The notes beneath the pieces are model-generated. The model had not been told where the DNA came from and did not search any database. It saw nothing but the letters and a program-made list of their open reading frames with translations. Positions 34,956 through 46,041 of a DNA stretch of 64,000 nucleotides are shown piece after piece (the first letter of the stretch is position 1; each line of letters begins with the position of its first letter). Source of the DNA: Siphonodentalium dalli (taxonomy: Eukaryota > Mollusca > Scaphopoda > Gadilida > Siphonodentaliidae); the NCBI GenBank assembly GCA_032622095.1, contig CP136061.1, positions 255,083,582-255,147,581 of the forward strand, in the 5' to 3' direction. Position numbers and translations under genes: made by a program.

Positions 34956-35989
34956 CCTTGTGGTTTTGAAGTGCAGTTTTTGGCATAGTTTCGTATTTTC
35001 CCATTCATGTTCGCAGTAAATTACATCGAGTCGATCAGCGTGGAAGTCGGTAAACTGCGAACAATCCTAAATATATTGTGATAATCCACCCACAAATACG
35101 GGCGGTTCTGTGCTGTCATCGATCGTGGAGGGGAGACGAATTCTAGGGATGTTCAGACAACAATCTACAGGTTGAAGGAGTACGGTATTCACAATAAACG
35201 TGTCGGCTCAACCTACTTCATGATATATGCACATGAACACCTATGACTGGGGCGCAATGTGCAGGGATGTGGCTCAACGGTATCTGTATGCTGGGACACA
35301 GCTGGGTTGGGACTTGGGGGTAATAATTATACAACTTCGAATTTTCAAAGTTCAAATTTAAAACTCCCTGTCCCTTGAACCAGACCAACTCCTTAAATAT
35401 GGGAAATTGAATTAAAAAAATTACTCCCCCCCCCCCCCCCCACATTGGATTACAACTTTCCGAGCCAATTCCGATTGAGGTCTGAATTTTACCAAATGTA
35501 TTTCAACTATAGCAAAACAAATCGACCGAACAGAGACCAGTCTACAGGGCGACGTGAGCGACATCTCCGTCCTAATCTGGCTAGTGTCGCCTAAGTTTAC
35601 AGCCACTCTCACATACGGGCAGTTCTGTGCTCCCACTTAGTGTCGCCTAAGTTTACAGCCACTCTCACATACGGGGGCAGTTCTGTGCTCCCACTGATCG
35701 CGGAGGGAGACGAATTCTAGGGATGTTCAGACAACAATCTACAGGTTGAAGGAGTACGGTATTCACAATAAACGTGTCGGCTCAACCTACTTCATGAGAT
35801 ATACACATGAACACCTATGACTGGGGCGCAATGTACAGGGATGTGGCTGAAGGGGGTATTCGTTTTCTGGGTTGGAGATTAGGGGTAGTATAGTTCAACG
35901 GAGAATTCAAGAAGTTCAAATTTCAAGCTCCCTGTCCCTCTCTTTAAATATGGGAAATTTCATTTACAAGTTTACCCCCCCCCCATTAA

Positions 35990-36342
35990 CCCTTTACCCA
36001 ACAGAAGGGCCATGTGCCAATGCATTCTCTTATATATGCGAGTCGACCACATTAAAAATTATAAAATTGTTAAAGAATGTAAGAAAAAATGGTAAAAAGT
36101 GTTAAAAAGAGATTATTTTTAGGGCCAATGCATTCTCTTATATATGCGAGGCGACCTATGGTCGACTCGCATATATAAGAGAATGCATTGGCACAGGGCA
36201 TAACTGTAACTATCACAATGTGGTCAAGGAGCCGGTTCCAATGATATCCATATTTGTATGGTTCTATTGAGACAGACCGACGATATTTTAGGCTGTTGAA
36301 GCTTTATTTGGCCGGTTTTGGCCGTTTTGTTGGGGTAAAGGG
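35990..36342. mobile_element. piggyBac-type composite MITE, copy 4 (half palindrome lost)
   Basis: TTAA flanks (35986-35989, 36343-36346) and normal TIRs. The left palindrome stops at its centre (36016-36049: the GCGAGTCGACCA arm joins directly to CATTAAAAATT), so one arm and the start of the linker are deleted; the right palindrome (36124-36192) is intact. The deletion at the palindrome centre suggests hairpin-mediated loss. Confidence 0.9.
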
Positions 36343-36435
36343 TTAAATTGGATTGGGTATGTTTTGTTGGGTAAAGGGTTAAATTGGATTGGGTATGTTT
36401 TGTTGGGTAAAGGGTTAAATTGGATTGGGTATGCT
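36343..36435. repeat. 36-bp tandem repeat including the MITE end
   Basis: The 3' TIR plus flank (TTAAATTGGATTGGGTATGT, then TTTGTTGGGTAAAGGG) is repeated, so the right terminus and TTAA occur three times in a row from about 36329. Confidence 0.9.
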
Positions 36436-36735
36436 GGGCTGTGGCTTGAGGGTAATTATACGACATCGAATTTTCAAAGTTAAAATTTCAAACTCTCTGT
36501 CATGAACCAGACCTGAAATCAAACACCTTAAATCTGGGAAAATTAATTAACAAATCCACCCTCCTTAGATTAGAACATTCATGTCTGAAAGTTTACCAAA
36601 TGCTTTTCAACTACTGCAAAAAAAAAATCCACGATTAAGGGACCAGCCTACATGGAGACGTGAGCGACATCTTCGTCCTGTACTCCCAAGTGTCGATCTA
36701 TACGTTTACAGTCAACCTTACGGCTTACGGTTTAC

Positions 36736-37150
36736 GACTCAAACTGATCATGGGCATGATGTATCAACAACCTACGACTTCTAATGGCAATGTGACTGTG
36801 GGGTATCGTCGGAGGAAGGGGCTGTCCAACTTCGAATTCCCTAATTTCAAATGTCTCAAATTCCACAATCCTATTTCGATTGAATCGACTAAACGTTATA
36901 TAGATGTCAGCCTATTTCCCGAAATAATTATCGAAAGCAGTGATCCGTGCGTAGTAGCTCGTTTGTTCCGAGTTCCCTGCGTGAGAGTTAATGAGATGGT
37001 AGAATGTATTAACTGCATGGTGAGATCAACGCTCTTTATTTTACTATCTGGGGAAAACAAAATAAATATCGTAACACTCATTAGTATCGCATTTTTCGGG
37101 GAAACAGGGATCCGGGTTTGTTTTATTGGCGATACGTTCATACTCTATGT
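36736..37150. other. No defended gene; one 164-codon frame
   Basis: A plus-strand frame at 36660-37154 overlaps the preceding tandem segment. It matches no family I know and has hydrophobic stretches without a clear signal peptide. An ACGCTCTTTAT motif is at about 37029. Confidence 0.35.
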
Positions 37151-37154
37151 TTAA

Positions 37155-37551
37155 CCCTTTACCCAACAGAAGGGCCCTGTGCCAATGCATTCTCTTATAT
37201 ATGCGAGTCGACCATAGGTCGCCTCGCATAATTAAGAGAATGCATTGGCTTAACACATTAAAAATTATAAAATTGTTAAAGAATGTAAGAAAAAATGGTA
37301 AAAAGTTTTTAAAAAAGATTTTTTTTTAGGCCAATGCATTCTCTTATATATGCGAGGCGACCTATGGTCGACTCGCATATATAAGAGAATGCATTGGCAC
37401 AGGGCATAACTGTAACTATCACAATGTGGTCAAGGAGTCGGTTCTAATTATATCCATATTTGTATGGTTCTATATATTGAGACAGACCGAAGATATTTTA
37501 GGCTGTTGAAGCTTTAATTTGCCGGTTTTGGCCGTTTTGTTGGGTAAAGGG
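37155..37551. mobile_element. piggyBac-type composite MITE, copy 5
   Basis: TTAA flanks (37151-37154, 37552-37555), CCCTTTACCCAACAGAAGGG at the left and TTGTTGGGTAAAGGG at the right. Palindromes at 37181-37249 (one arm reads CATAATTAAGAG, a small change) and 37330-37398. Confidence 0.92.
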
Positions 37552-37842
37552 TTAATTAGAGATTTGTTGCGCTTTCTATACTAAATATTCATTAACGAGG
37601 AACTGTTAAGATAATAAGTTCAACAAACGACCGTAGGTTCTGCAAAAGTCCGAACTTCAGGGGCCAGCTTAGAGAGTTTGGGGAAATTGGGAGTCACTTC
37701 TCCCTGTTTGGTTATTAGGGAGAAGTGGACTGTTATCGCCGAGAGTTAGCAATGGTTCCGTTTTACACCTCAACATCACTCTCCTATGATCCAATAATAA
37801 TTATGCAACAAAAGAGCCCATTTATAAAACCATTGTAGTGAG

Positions 37843-38326
37843 CAGGGTCCGCGCTGGACCAAAATTTACCTTTGCCAAATTATTTGCCAAATGAAAATAT
37901 TTTTTGCCAAATTATTTTAGAATTTGTCAAATGCTATGATTGCTATCCCTAATAGTATAATTTCCCGCAACATTAAATCTTATTTTGTGGTTTATCATAC
38001 AACAATAAACCAATCACCGAACAATTAAATTGTAGAAGGGTTGCTTCATCAGAAGGGCACATTCCAAAAGGATTACCACCACCACCACACTAAGTACGGG
38101 TAATCCCTCACCCACCAATACTAATGCTATCAGATTAACTGCATCTTAATAAAGGTGTTAACTTTTCCTAGACCTTATAAAACACCACTAATATAATTAT
38201 ATTATAAGAGTTTCCTAAAATGAATGGTATTGATTGACCAATATTTTTCAACATTTTTGAGGAATTAAAAAGTGACTTGCCAAAACTTTTGCCAAATGAA
38301 AATATTTCGTGACAGCGCGAACCCTG
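37843..38326. mobile_element. hAT-type non-autonomous element, second family
   Basis: It starts CAGGGTCCGCGCTG and ends CAGCGCGAACCCTG, and is flanked by a perfect 8-bp duplication GTAGTGAG (37835-37842, 38327-38334). TTTGCCAAATGAAAATATTT occurs in direct orientation near both ends. The 484-bp body has no transposase frame. The TIR differs from the 10.7-kb element, so this is a different hAT family. Confidence 0.92.
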
Positions 38327-38402
38327 GTAGTGAGTACGAACACCAAGATATATATATAATCAGTAAATACACCAATATATATATAATCAGTAAATACACC
38401 AA

Positions 38403-40132
38403 TCTATATATATAAAACCCGTCGTCTGTGTGTGTGTGTGTGTATCTGTGTGTGTATAACTCGGTCACGCTTTTGGCGCGTTTATAACTTTTTAACCATG
38501 CGTCCAATGTGGCCCAAATTTGTACCACGGCCTGTAGTGTGTCATAAAAGGTGACTCACCAAATTTCATTCCGATTGGTCCAAGCAAACCTGAGATCTAA
38601 CATGGTCCCCAAATGCAGTATCTGCACTCAAGTAGACACTATTTCTTATGACGTTTGTCCAAATGACGTCATTGACGTCGAACGCAGTACAACACTTGTT
38701 TGCTATTGTAGGCGAAACTGCCATGCGCTCAACCAAAGCGTTGTTGGAAATTAATGTGTCAGTTCAGGTTCAGTGTGAATTTAGGTAACGAATGTTGAGT
38801 TTGTCGCGGAAGTGCATGTATAGTGTGGTGTAGAGTCAAGACTCGAACGTTCTACCGTCGTTGGGAAAGGGTGGATGTAGTGGTGTGCAGATCCAAGACT
38901 CAAACGTTCGTCGTTGGGAATGGGTGCTAATATGGTATTTTAATTTGCCAGTTGGGTTTGAACATAAGTAAAGAATGCTGTCTTTGATACGAAAGTTGTG
39001 CATTGAGTGTGGAATCGAAGGAGTAGGCCTATCGGTATATATATATACACGTGGGTAGGCGGTACCCAGTGGGTACCGTGAACTCAGTAAATTCGCCGGA
39101 ACTCAGTTGGAGAAAGCACATTTCCGGGACAGGCCTAATAATAGGGCCTACAGTGTAAACAATACTGCCGACGCTAATTAATGCTCTTTTAATCTTTCGG
39201 TTGAGTGCAAATCTGATACAAGAATAAATGTTTAAAAGATCACAATGCGCGAAGCGCACGCAGTTTAAATTCATATAATGTGCGCGAAGCTCACAAAGGG
39301 GCTGGAGGCCCCTCCCCCGCTAAATAAAGGTTCAGAATTGAGCCTGTTTCAGTTAGTATAGATTAAGTAAAATATCTTGATTGTTGCGTTCCATATATGT
39401 GCATGCATATACGTGGGTTGGGGAGATGATGGTGGGGGCAAAAATACAGTTTTATTGAAATAAAGTGTTCATACAAATGGGCCACGCAGTGCAGGGCGTG
39501 TGATCAATAGGCTGCATGTTGAATAGTCCTACAGGGTCCGTTTAAAATGTGCTGCAAGCTCCCTATATGTGCGCGAAGCTCACGCAGTTTAAGATCATTT
39601 TCATGTGCGCGAAGCGCAGAAAGGGCCCCTCCCCTCTAAATAAAGATTCCGAAGTGAGCCTGTTTCAGTTAGTATATAGATAAAGTAAAATATTTTGATT
39701 GTTGCGTTCCATATGTGCATGCATATACATGGGTCGGGGAGATGGGGGTGGGGGTAAAAATACAGTTTTATTGAAATAAAGTGTTCATACAAACGGGCCG
39801 CGCAGTGCAGGCGTGTGATCATTAGGCGGCATGCTGGATACAGGTTCCAAAGTGGGTCCGTTCAAAATGTGCAGCAAGCTCCCGAATGTAGGCTCCTGAA
39901 TTGAGTATGTTTCAGTTGGTGCATAGTATTTAAATAATATACTGATTTTGTTTCGTTGCGCATATGTGGACTGGGTGTGTAGAAATACAGTTTTAGTGAA
40001 ATAAAGTGTTCCAACGCGCATCCAGTAACAAAAAGGAGAAGCATGACCATTCCATGTGTCCATGAAAGCGGACACTAGAAAATAACAATTAAAATTTATA
40101 TACCCGTCATTTTGTGACGGGCAACCCCCTAG
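38403..40132 (+). mobile_element. Helitron-like element, ~1.73 kb, non-autonomous
   Basis: The 5' end is TCTATATATATAAAACCCGT after host A. The 3' end is the hairpin CCCGTCATTTTGTGACGGG, eight bases, then CTAG (40129-40132) before host T. Both flanks are the same 27-bp minisatellite, so removing the element restores a unit except for one TA step. A (GT)n run follows the 5' end and an ~300-bp internal repeat occupies 39240-40020. No Rep/helicase frame is present. Confidence 0.85.
39240..40020. repeat. ~300-bp direct repeats inside the Helitron
   Basis: GTGCGCGAAGC.CAC.CAGTTTAA, CCCCTCCCC..CTAAATAAAG, GTTGCGTTCCATAT and ACAGTTTTATTGAAATAAAG recur near 39240-39490 and 39560-39790; a shortened third unit covers 39890-40020. 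Confidence 0.85.
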
Positions 40133-40500
40133 TATATATATAATCAGTAAATACACCAATATATATATAATCAGTAAATACACCAATATATATATAATCA
40201 GTAAATACACCAATATATATATAATCAGTAAATACACCAATATATATATAATCAGTAAATACACCAATATATATATAATCAGTAAATACACCAATATATA
40301 TATAATCAGTAAATACACCAATATATATATAATCAGTAAACACACCAATATATATATAATCAGTAAATACACCAATATATATATATAATCAGTAAATATA
40401 TATATAATCAGTAAATATAATCAGTAAATATAATCAGTAAATATAATCAGTAAATATAATCAGTAAATATAATCAGTAAATATAATCAGTAAATATACTT

Positions 40501-41378
40501 TATATATGCTGTTTTGACATAATTTATACTAGAATACGAGAGAGAGAGAAGTTAATTCTCCTGTGACAAAATATAGAGAGAAGTGGCTTATTTTATAGGG
40601 AGAAGATGTCACCCATGTCGCCATTCGGGCTGGTCCTACCTAACTTATTATCTGACCATATATCCCACCAATAAATAGGATTCCTTCTGTCCTTTCTAAT
40701 ATTATCTGTCGTCCGCTTATATATCCTGAGCATCCCTACAATGCATAATAGACCATTCGAATGTTTCCGTATATAACTGAATGCGAGAATCCATTTAGTA
40801 AAAAGGGGGCTATTATTACTTTGACTTGTATGTGAAGCCAAGTTTCACATGTTTGGGTCAATGTGTTCGCCGCCAAACTTGTTTGACTAGATTTGGCGTT
40901 GGAAAGGACGGGGTTGAAATTCGAATCGAATAGTACAGTGGAACAATACCACTAATATAAGTGTGAGAAACCCATAGAAATGACATATTTGAGAATCGTT
41001 CGGTTTCCAAAGTCCACTCTGTTTCCACAAAGAAAAGGAAATAAAACCTCAGAAACAACAATGGGAAGCAATAACTCGGGATTCATCGCTCGTTTGATCT
41101 GAGGTCGCCGCGTCAGCAGCATAATTACAACAAGATCGCATCTTGTTCATTTTTAAATATTTTATTGCTTTCTTCTGTTCCTCGAAAAGACAAACGAGTT
41201 TTCTATTTCCTATTCTTTCATTTCAACTGTTTGAAGAATGTTTTGCCATTTGTCTTACGGGCACTAATATGAGGGTTATTGGCTGTGGACGATTTGAGCG
41301 ATAACATCTTCGGAATGACCGCGACGTTTTAACGATTCATATGTATTTCTCGTACTTAGGTGCAGCCATAAACGGTGT
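40501..41378. other. No feature recognised
   Basis: A short (GA)n run lies at 40537. No coding frame, RNA or repeat match was identified. Confidence 0.4.
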
Positions 41379-41807
41379 CAAGGCTGTAAATAGTGTGACT
41401 GTTATTTGCGGAATGAGGTCCCTCATAGGGTGAATCTAGTGACGCTATCCCTCTATAGGGACCTCATTCTACTAAGGCCTCATATTTTGGGATGTATATG
41501 GGAGACCTAGGATCAGTTTTAATTTCTCCAGTTGAAGTTGGTGATGTTCACCCATTAGTTACATCGATTATGCATTTTATCTTCTGCAAATTAGAGGATA
41601 TAGAAACTTCCCAGAAGGGAAAAAGTAACTAAAAACATTGTTAATTTGGTACTTTGTTACTTCCCAGAATATGAGGCCTAAGCAGAATAAGGTCCACAGA
41701 GTGTGAAGTTGGTGATGCTATCCGGCTGTGCGGGATAGCGTCACTAAATTCAACTTCTGTGGACCTCATTCTGCAAATGACAGACACACTATTTGCAGAC
41801 TTGGACG
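41379..41807. mobile_element. Foldback element, CTGCAAATAGTG family, medium copy
   Basis: The left end CTGTAAATAGTGTGACTGTT and right end (GACAGACACACTATTTGCAG) are inverted. Inner hairpins AATGAGGTCC...GGACCTCATT occur at 41414-41470 and 41685-41772. TGTTCACCCATTAGT and CTTCTGCAAA..TAG, then GAAGGGAAAAAGTAAC, match 31590-31680 of the long copy; the central part of the long copy is missing. Confidence 0.78.
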
Positions 41808-42758
41808 GTCGAGATGTCCTTCGTCTGAAAAACGTCTTGTCACCTTGCACAATGGTCAGTTCGGAGATTTCTGCGTTGATACCAATATTAAGTTCATTGT
41901 AATTTCTCGGACACAATCGAGAGTTTCGCGTCATTAAACCGAACATAATGGATGTATATTCTTATCTAAAACTACTTCCACAATTCATGGAATTAATGAT
42001 GTGAAGGTGATTATTACTTTTCCCACGAAACGCTAACTATATTTCCCTCACGTACGAGTCCATGGATTGTGTAATCATTTAAAAATATTACAGAACTATA
42101 AAGACAGATTTTGTTTGTTTAAAATTCCTATATGTGCACAATAAAACGAGTATCTTATACGGAGAGGATCTACAATTATAACGAGTCCCCAGTTTATAGC
42201 GAAGTTTACGAAAATGTGTCAGCCATGTCCGAATATAATTCTCGTTGTTTATTCTGGACTACAGAATCACACGAAATGTTCGGATCGGTGTTGAAAAACT
42301 AATGTAATTTGAATATTATGCATAATTATGGATACCAGAGTTGCACTGAAGCCGGATATTGACGACGACGAATGATTTCAGAAACAATCGCGAACCATAA
42401 GATGTATTTGTGAGTTTTATTGAAAATCGAAAACCGAAATCATGACAACGGGTATGGAAAGACGTCAACGAATATAAAGAGCACACATTCTTGTGACGTG
42501 GTACCCTATTCGTAATAATGATGACATTGTGTCGTCATTCATTCGAAATGTGATCATTCTCAAAACAGATCATCTCTAAATTGGTTGTTATCACTTTCGA
42601 TACTAAATAAATTCTCCCATTCAGTTATAAAAGTATACATTGGAATGATCTATTATTAATTTAGAGGGGTGTTCATGTAATAAAAGCCGACGACAGGCAG
42701 AACACAGATAATACAGGGAAAAAATAAGTAGAATCATTCATATCCATTAATTGCACGT
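41808..42758. other. No feature recognised
   Basis: A single ATAAAGAGC motif is at about 42477. No gene or clear repeat. Confidence 0.4.
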
Positions 42759-42836
42759 GGGAAATGTTCAGATAATAAGTTCAATAAACGACCTATATAT
42801 GTTGTGTTTGTTGAACTTATTATGTGAACATTTCCT
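42759..42836. repeat. 78-bp hairpin
   Basis: GGAAATGTTCA.ATAATAAGTTCAA.AAAC pairs with GTTTGTTGAACTTATTAT.TGAACATTTCC, with a loop of about 20 bp. A single arm (TAAGATAATAAGTTCAACAA) occurs at about 37610. Confidence 0.85.
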
Positions 42837-42839
42837 AAG

Positions 42840-43440
42840 GAAACTACTCGTCGATGAGTATTTAGTACAGAATGGGTTAATTCGATACGGTCACGATCGT
42901 GTTACCTGCATTGTTTCCGGTCACACCTGGTTTGGTTTATGCGGTCACACCGCCTCGCCAGTCTGTGCTTATCTTAACTGATCGCCATTTAAACACGCAA
43001 ACCATCTTGTTTAAAAAAAGCAAAACCTTCGTTACCACAATACTGTGCACCTTTTCTTCATCGCTTGACAAAAACGCCCGTTGTGAAAAATTAAAACATC
43101 GAGGTGCTAATATACTCGAGGAGAGTGTCCAAAACGTTCCTATTCAAGAAAAAACACGGCAAATTTATCAAATCCAATTCTCAAATATCGTAAATATAGT
43201 CACATTGACATGCTAACTTTCTATTTCGTCTCGGCGACAATGGATAAGTTTGCTGTTTAGATATTAACATCTTCAAAACAGATCATCCCTTGTTAATTCG
43301 ACACAGCCACAAGCCTGTTATCGGCGTTGTTTCCGGTCACTCCTAGGTTGGTTTATGTGGTCACATCGGCTCGCCAACCCGTGCTTTATCTCGACGGATC
43401 ACCATCTCAAACTCAAACCATCCCACTTCATGTTTCAATT
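42840..43440. repeat. ~410-bp diverged tandem duplication
   Basis: TTAATTCGATACGGTCAC...TTGTTTCCGGTCACACC and GGTTTATGCGGTCACA (42875-43010) recur at 43290-43430 with about 20-25% differences by eye. Short frames are not conserved. Confidence 0.7.
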
Positions 43441-44593
43441 ATCAGACCGTGTCATCCCAGGTCACAGAGCCCTCGACATCTGTTTTAGCAATTTCATGCC
43501 AATTTCAGAGCCATTTGAAGGAAATTGTTTTGACCGCTATATAGGTTTTGAACATGATAACGGTCTTGTCTGCCATGTATATCTGATCACTTTTGCTTCC
43601 TGTCCTATAAATGGCTGTATATCGGACACACGCATCTAAAACTTGTCTTGAGCCGTTCACAAAGCAATTTTGGCAATTGCATTTGATGAACTCAATCCTG
43701 TTATAGTTCACTGTATAAAGCCTGGTTAAACATGCGCGTGATCATGCATAGTAAGTTTTATTTGAGTCGCCAAACGCACGATAAAACTAAGACTAAGTAT
43801 AACAAATATGCAGATATATAATATTGAGAACGCTCTTTGCAACTCACTACTATTCGAACGAATACATAAGCGCTCTTCGTAATAGACGATTTTTTTTTAC
43901 TTTTCGAAATTTGTCTAATAACATTTATTTTCCACTATAAACGAATTTTGGCGAGTGATATAGAAAATTAGAAATGGGTTCCGTGCGTCCGTATAACAAC
44001 TTTGTATAAACGTGTATCTCAGTCACCATAAGTCCGATTTGAAACATCTTTGGTTCGCTTGTGAACTACCATATATAGGAGAAAGGGTGTGGCGGGTTTA
44101 GTCCATGCATTTCTTGCAGACTTATGGGCCTTTGGCCGGGAATAAACGACGCTTTCTGATGACTCAAATCTAATTGTATAAATCCGCCAGCGATGCGGAC
44201 TGACTTTAACGGACGCAACGCCATTGTACATTATGTACTTATGGATGTGGCTATGGCTCCGGACCTATTGTGAGGAAATTTACCTTAATAACAATAGATG
44301 TCTAGTGTAAGTCTTGCAACATAATTCACAAATCGCATTTGACCAACCAACATTTCCCCAAAGAAGAATGCAATATCGCTTTAACCTGGATATTACCTTT
44401 TTTTTATTAATTGGAGGTCCGAACCCATGTATACATCTTCGACTACTTTAATCACTTGAACCTGATATATCCTTTTCTGATCAGCACTACCATCTCTTTA
44501 CTATATTTTTATGAGAGCAAATCAACACGGGGAGAGGATCATCAATAACTTGCGTTGCCATATCATATGTAAAAATATATCCTATATTGTACC
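43441..44593. other. No gene seen; CGCTCTT motif pair
   Basis: CGCTCTTTGC at 43831 and CGCTCTTCGT at 43871 form a spaced motif pair. Otherwise nothing is recognised. Confidence 0.4.
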
Positions 44594-44597
44594 TTAA

Positions 44598-45051
44598 CCC
44601 TTTACCCATCAGAACGGCCCTGTGCCAATGCATTCTCTTATATATGCGAGTCGATCATAGGTCGCCTCGCATATATAAGTGAATGCATTGGCTTAACACA
44701 TATTAAAAATGATAAAATTGTCAAAGAATGTAGAAAAATATTATAAAAATTGTTTAAAAATGTAAAAAAAAAAAAAAAATGTTAAAGAATGTAAGAAAAA
44801 ATGGTAAAAAGTGTTAAAAAAATATTTTTTTAGGCCAATGCATTCTCTTATATATGCGAGGCGACCTATGGTCGACTCGCATATATAAGAGAATGCATTG
44901 GCACAGGGCACAACTGAAGCCATCACAATGTGGTCAATGAACCGGTTCCAATGATATTCATATTTGTATGGTGTTATTGAGACAGACTGATGATATTTTA
45001 GGCTGTTGAAGCTTTATTTGGGCGTTTTTGGCCGCTTTGTTGGGTAAAGGG
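44598..45051. mobile_element. piggyBac-type composite MITE, copy 6
   Basis: TTAA flanks (44594-44597, 45052-45055). The left end is CCCTTTACCCATCAGAACGG (one change), the right end TTGTTGGGTAAAGGG. Palindromes at 44624-44692 and 44833-44902. The long linker includes A17 and matches copy 1 best, so these two form a subfamily. Confidence 0.92.
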
Positions 45052-45055
45052 TTAA

Positions 45056-45600
45056 GCTATATATTCATGGCACAATAAATACGTTACTACTAACGGACGC
45101 ATCCATGTCGCGTCGAATCTAATGCATCGGTAGATTTAAATTTCCAAGGCCAACAGTATCATATTTGAGAGGGACTTGCATGGCGACAGAATTGAGGTTG
45201 TGATGCGTCTCCGCCTCCTAAATTATGGACAATATGCTCAACATTTGGAATTATCATGGCGCAAAACAGTACGTGCCAACAATTGGAAATCTCACGATAG
45301 CAAAATGGTTTTATTTTTGTTGTTCCGACGAGAAACATAATGTTGTGCACCCCGGCTCCATGCCACAGCCCTGACACATTGTTGCATCAGATTCGAAACA
45401 ACGAGATTGGTGTATAACACGATGATGTCATCACGCGATATATAGATTCTTGGAGAGTTTTGCACATGTACTTGAGTTGCACTGGTCATGTTATAACAAA
45501 TTTATAGTTCAGTGACAACTCGACGACAAAACATAGCCATAATATGGCGAATTGCGCTCCAAAATACACATATTAACATCCGCTGTCCGCCGGGACGTTC
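45056..45600. other. No feature recognised
   Basis: No gene, RNA or repeat match was noticed. Confidence 0.4.
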
Positions 45601-46041
45601 GTTAAACATTAAACATTAAACATTAAACATTTTTATTGACATAAAACACCCACGCGGGGCAGTTGTCATAATACAGATAATTTAAACACAAGTCAAGACA
45701 ATTTCATATAAATATACATGTATTTGTAACTCAACACTATATTCTCAATTATTTGCGGAAAACTGCCGAACCATGTTACAGATCAGATTGCATATGCTCT
45801 GGTGTTCAGCCTTCATGAGGAATATGAACTTTTCTGTTTCATCAAAGTTTATGAAAATTGGTTGGTGAACTCCTATTTCAGTGAAAAATCTCTTCCGCAA
45901 ATGGTTATGTTTTTCACATCTCATTATAAAGTGTTCTTCCGTTTCAATTTCATTTGCTTCACATTTTTTACATATGCGTTTCTCGTAAGGTAAGGTAACA
46001 TGACCAGTGTTTTCAGTTGTAGTTGTAAATATTTCAGTCAT
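45601..46041 (-). pseudogene. Non-LTR retrotransposon C-terminal end with tail
   Basis: A 98-codon minus frame (stop at 45745) reads LPYEKRICKKCEANEIETEE, then HFIMRCEKHNHLRKRFFTEI, and finishes ICNLICNMVRQFSANN. The C-x2-C...H-x4-C knuckle is intact, and this is the best preserved 3' end of the six fragments. Past the stop the minus strand runs about 140 bases to AATAAAAATG followed by (TTTAATG)n (45601-45630), a short tandem tail as in other non-LTR elements. Reading upstream of 46041 meets stops, so it is 5' truncated and not functional. The methionine at the start is incidental. Confidence 0.72.

Larger units (their letters stand above)
35095..36735. repeat. Diverged tandem segments (two to three units)
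   Basis: 35095-35280 recurs at about 35675-35850 (GGGATGTTCAGACAACAATC, TCAACCTACTTCATGA, TATGACTGGGGCGCAATGT). 35308-35600 recurs at about 36430-36735 (GAATTTTCAAAGTT, AACCAGACC, ACGTGAGCGACATCT.CGTCC). A 56-bp subrepeat is doubled at 35582-35690 (GTGTCGCCTAAGTTTACAGC). The frame RDVQTTIYRLKEYGIHNKRV is open in both copies, but I do not recognise it. A piggyBac-type MITE splits the array. Confidence 0.7.
38347..40500. repeat. 27-bp minisatellite, split by a Helitron
   Basis: The unit TATATAATCAGTAAATACACC plus AATATA is present about twice at 38347-38402 and about nine times at 40133-40385, then as a 13-bp form (CAGTAAATATAAT) to 40500. The long minus frames reading VYLLIIYI repeats are by-products. 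Confidence 0.9.

Noticed and set aside
35872-36105. 77-codon frame crossing 35990
   Set aside because: It runs from a non-coding repeat into a piggyBac-type MITE and is accidental.
36660-37154. 164-codon plus-strand frame as a gene
   Set aside because: It starts inside a duplicated non-coding segment whose paralogue does not keep the frame, and matches no family I recognise.
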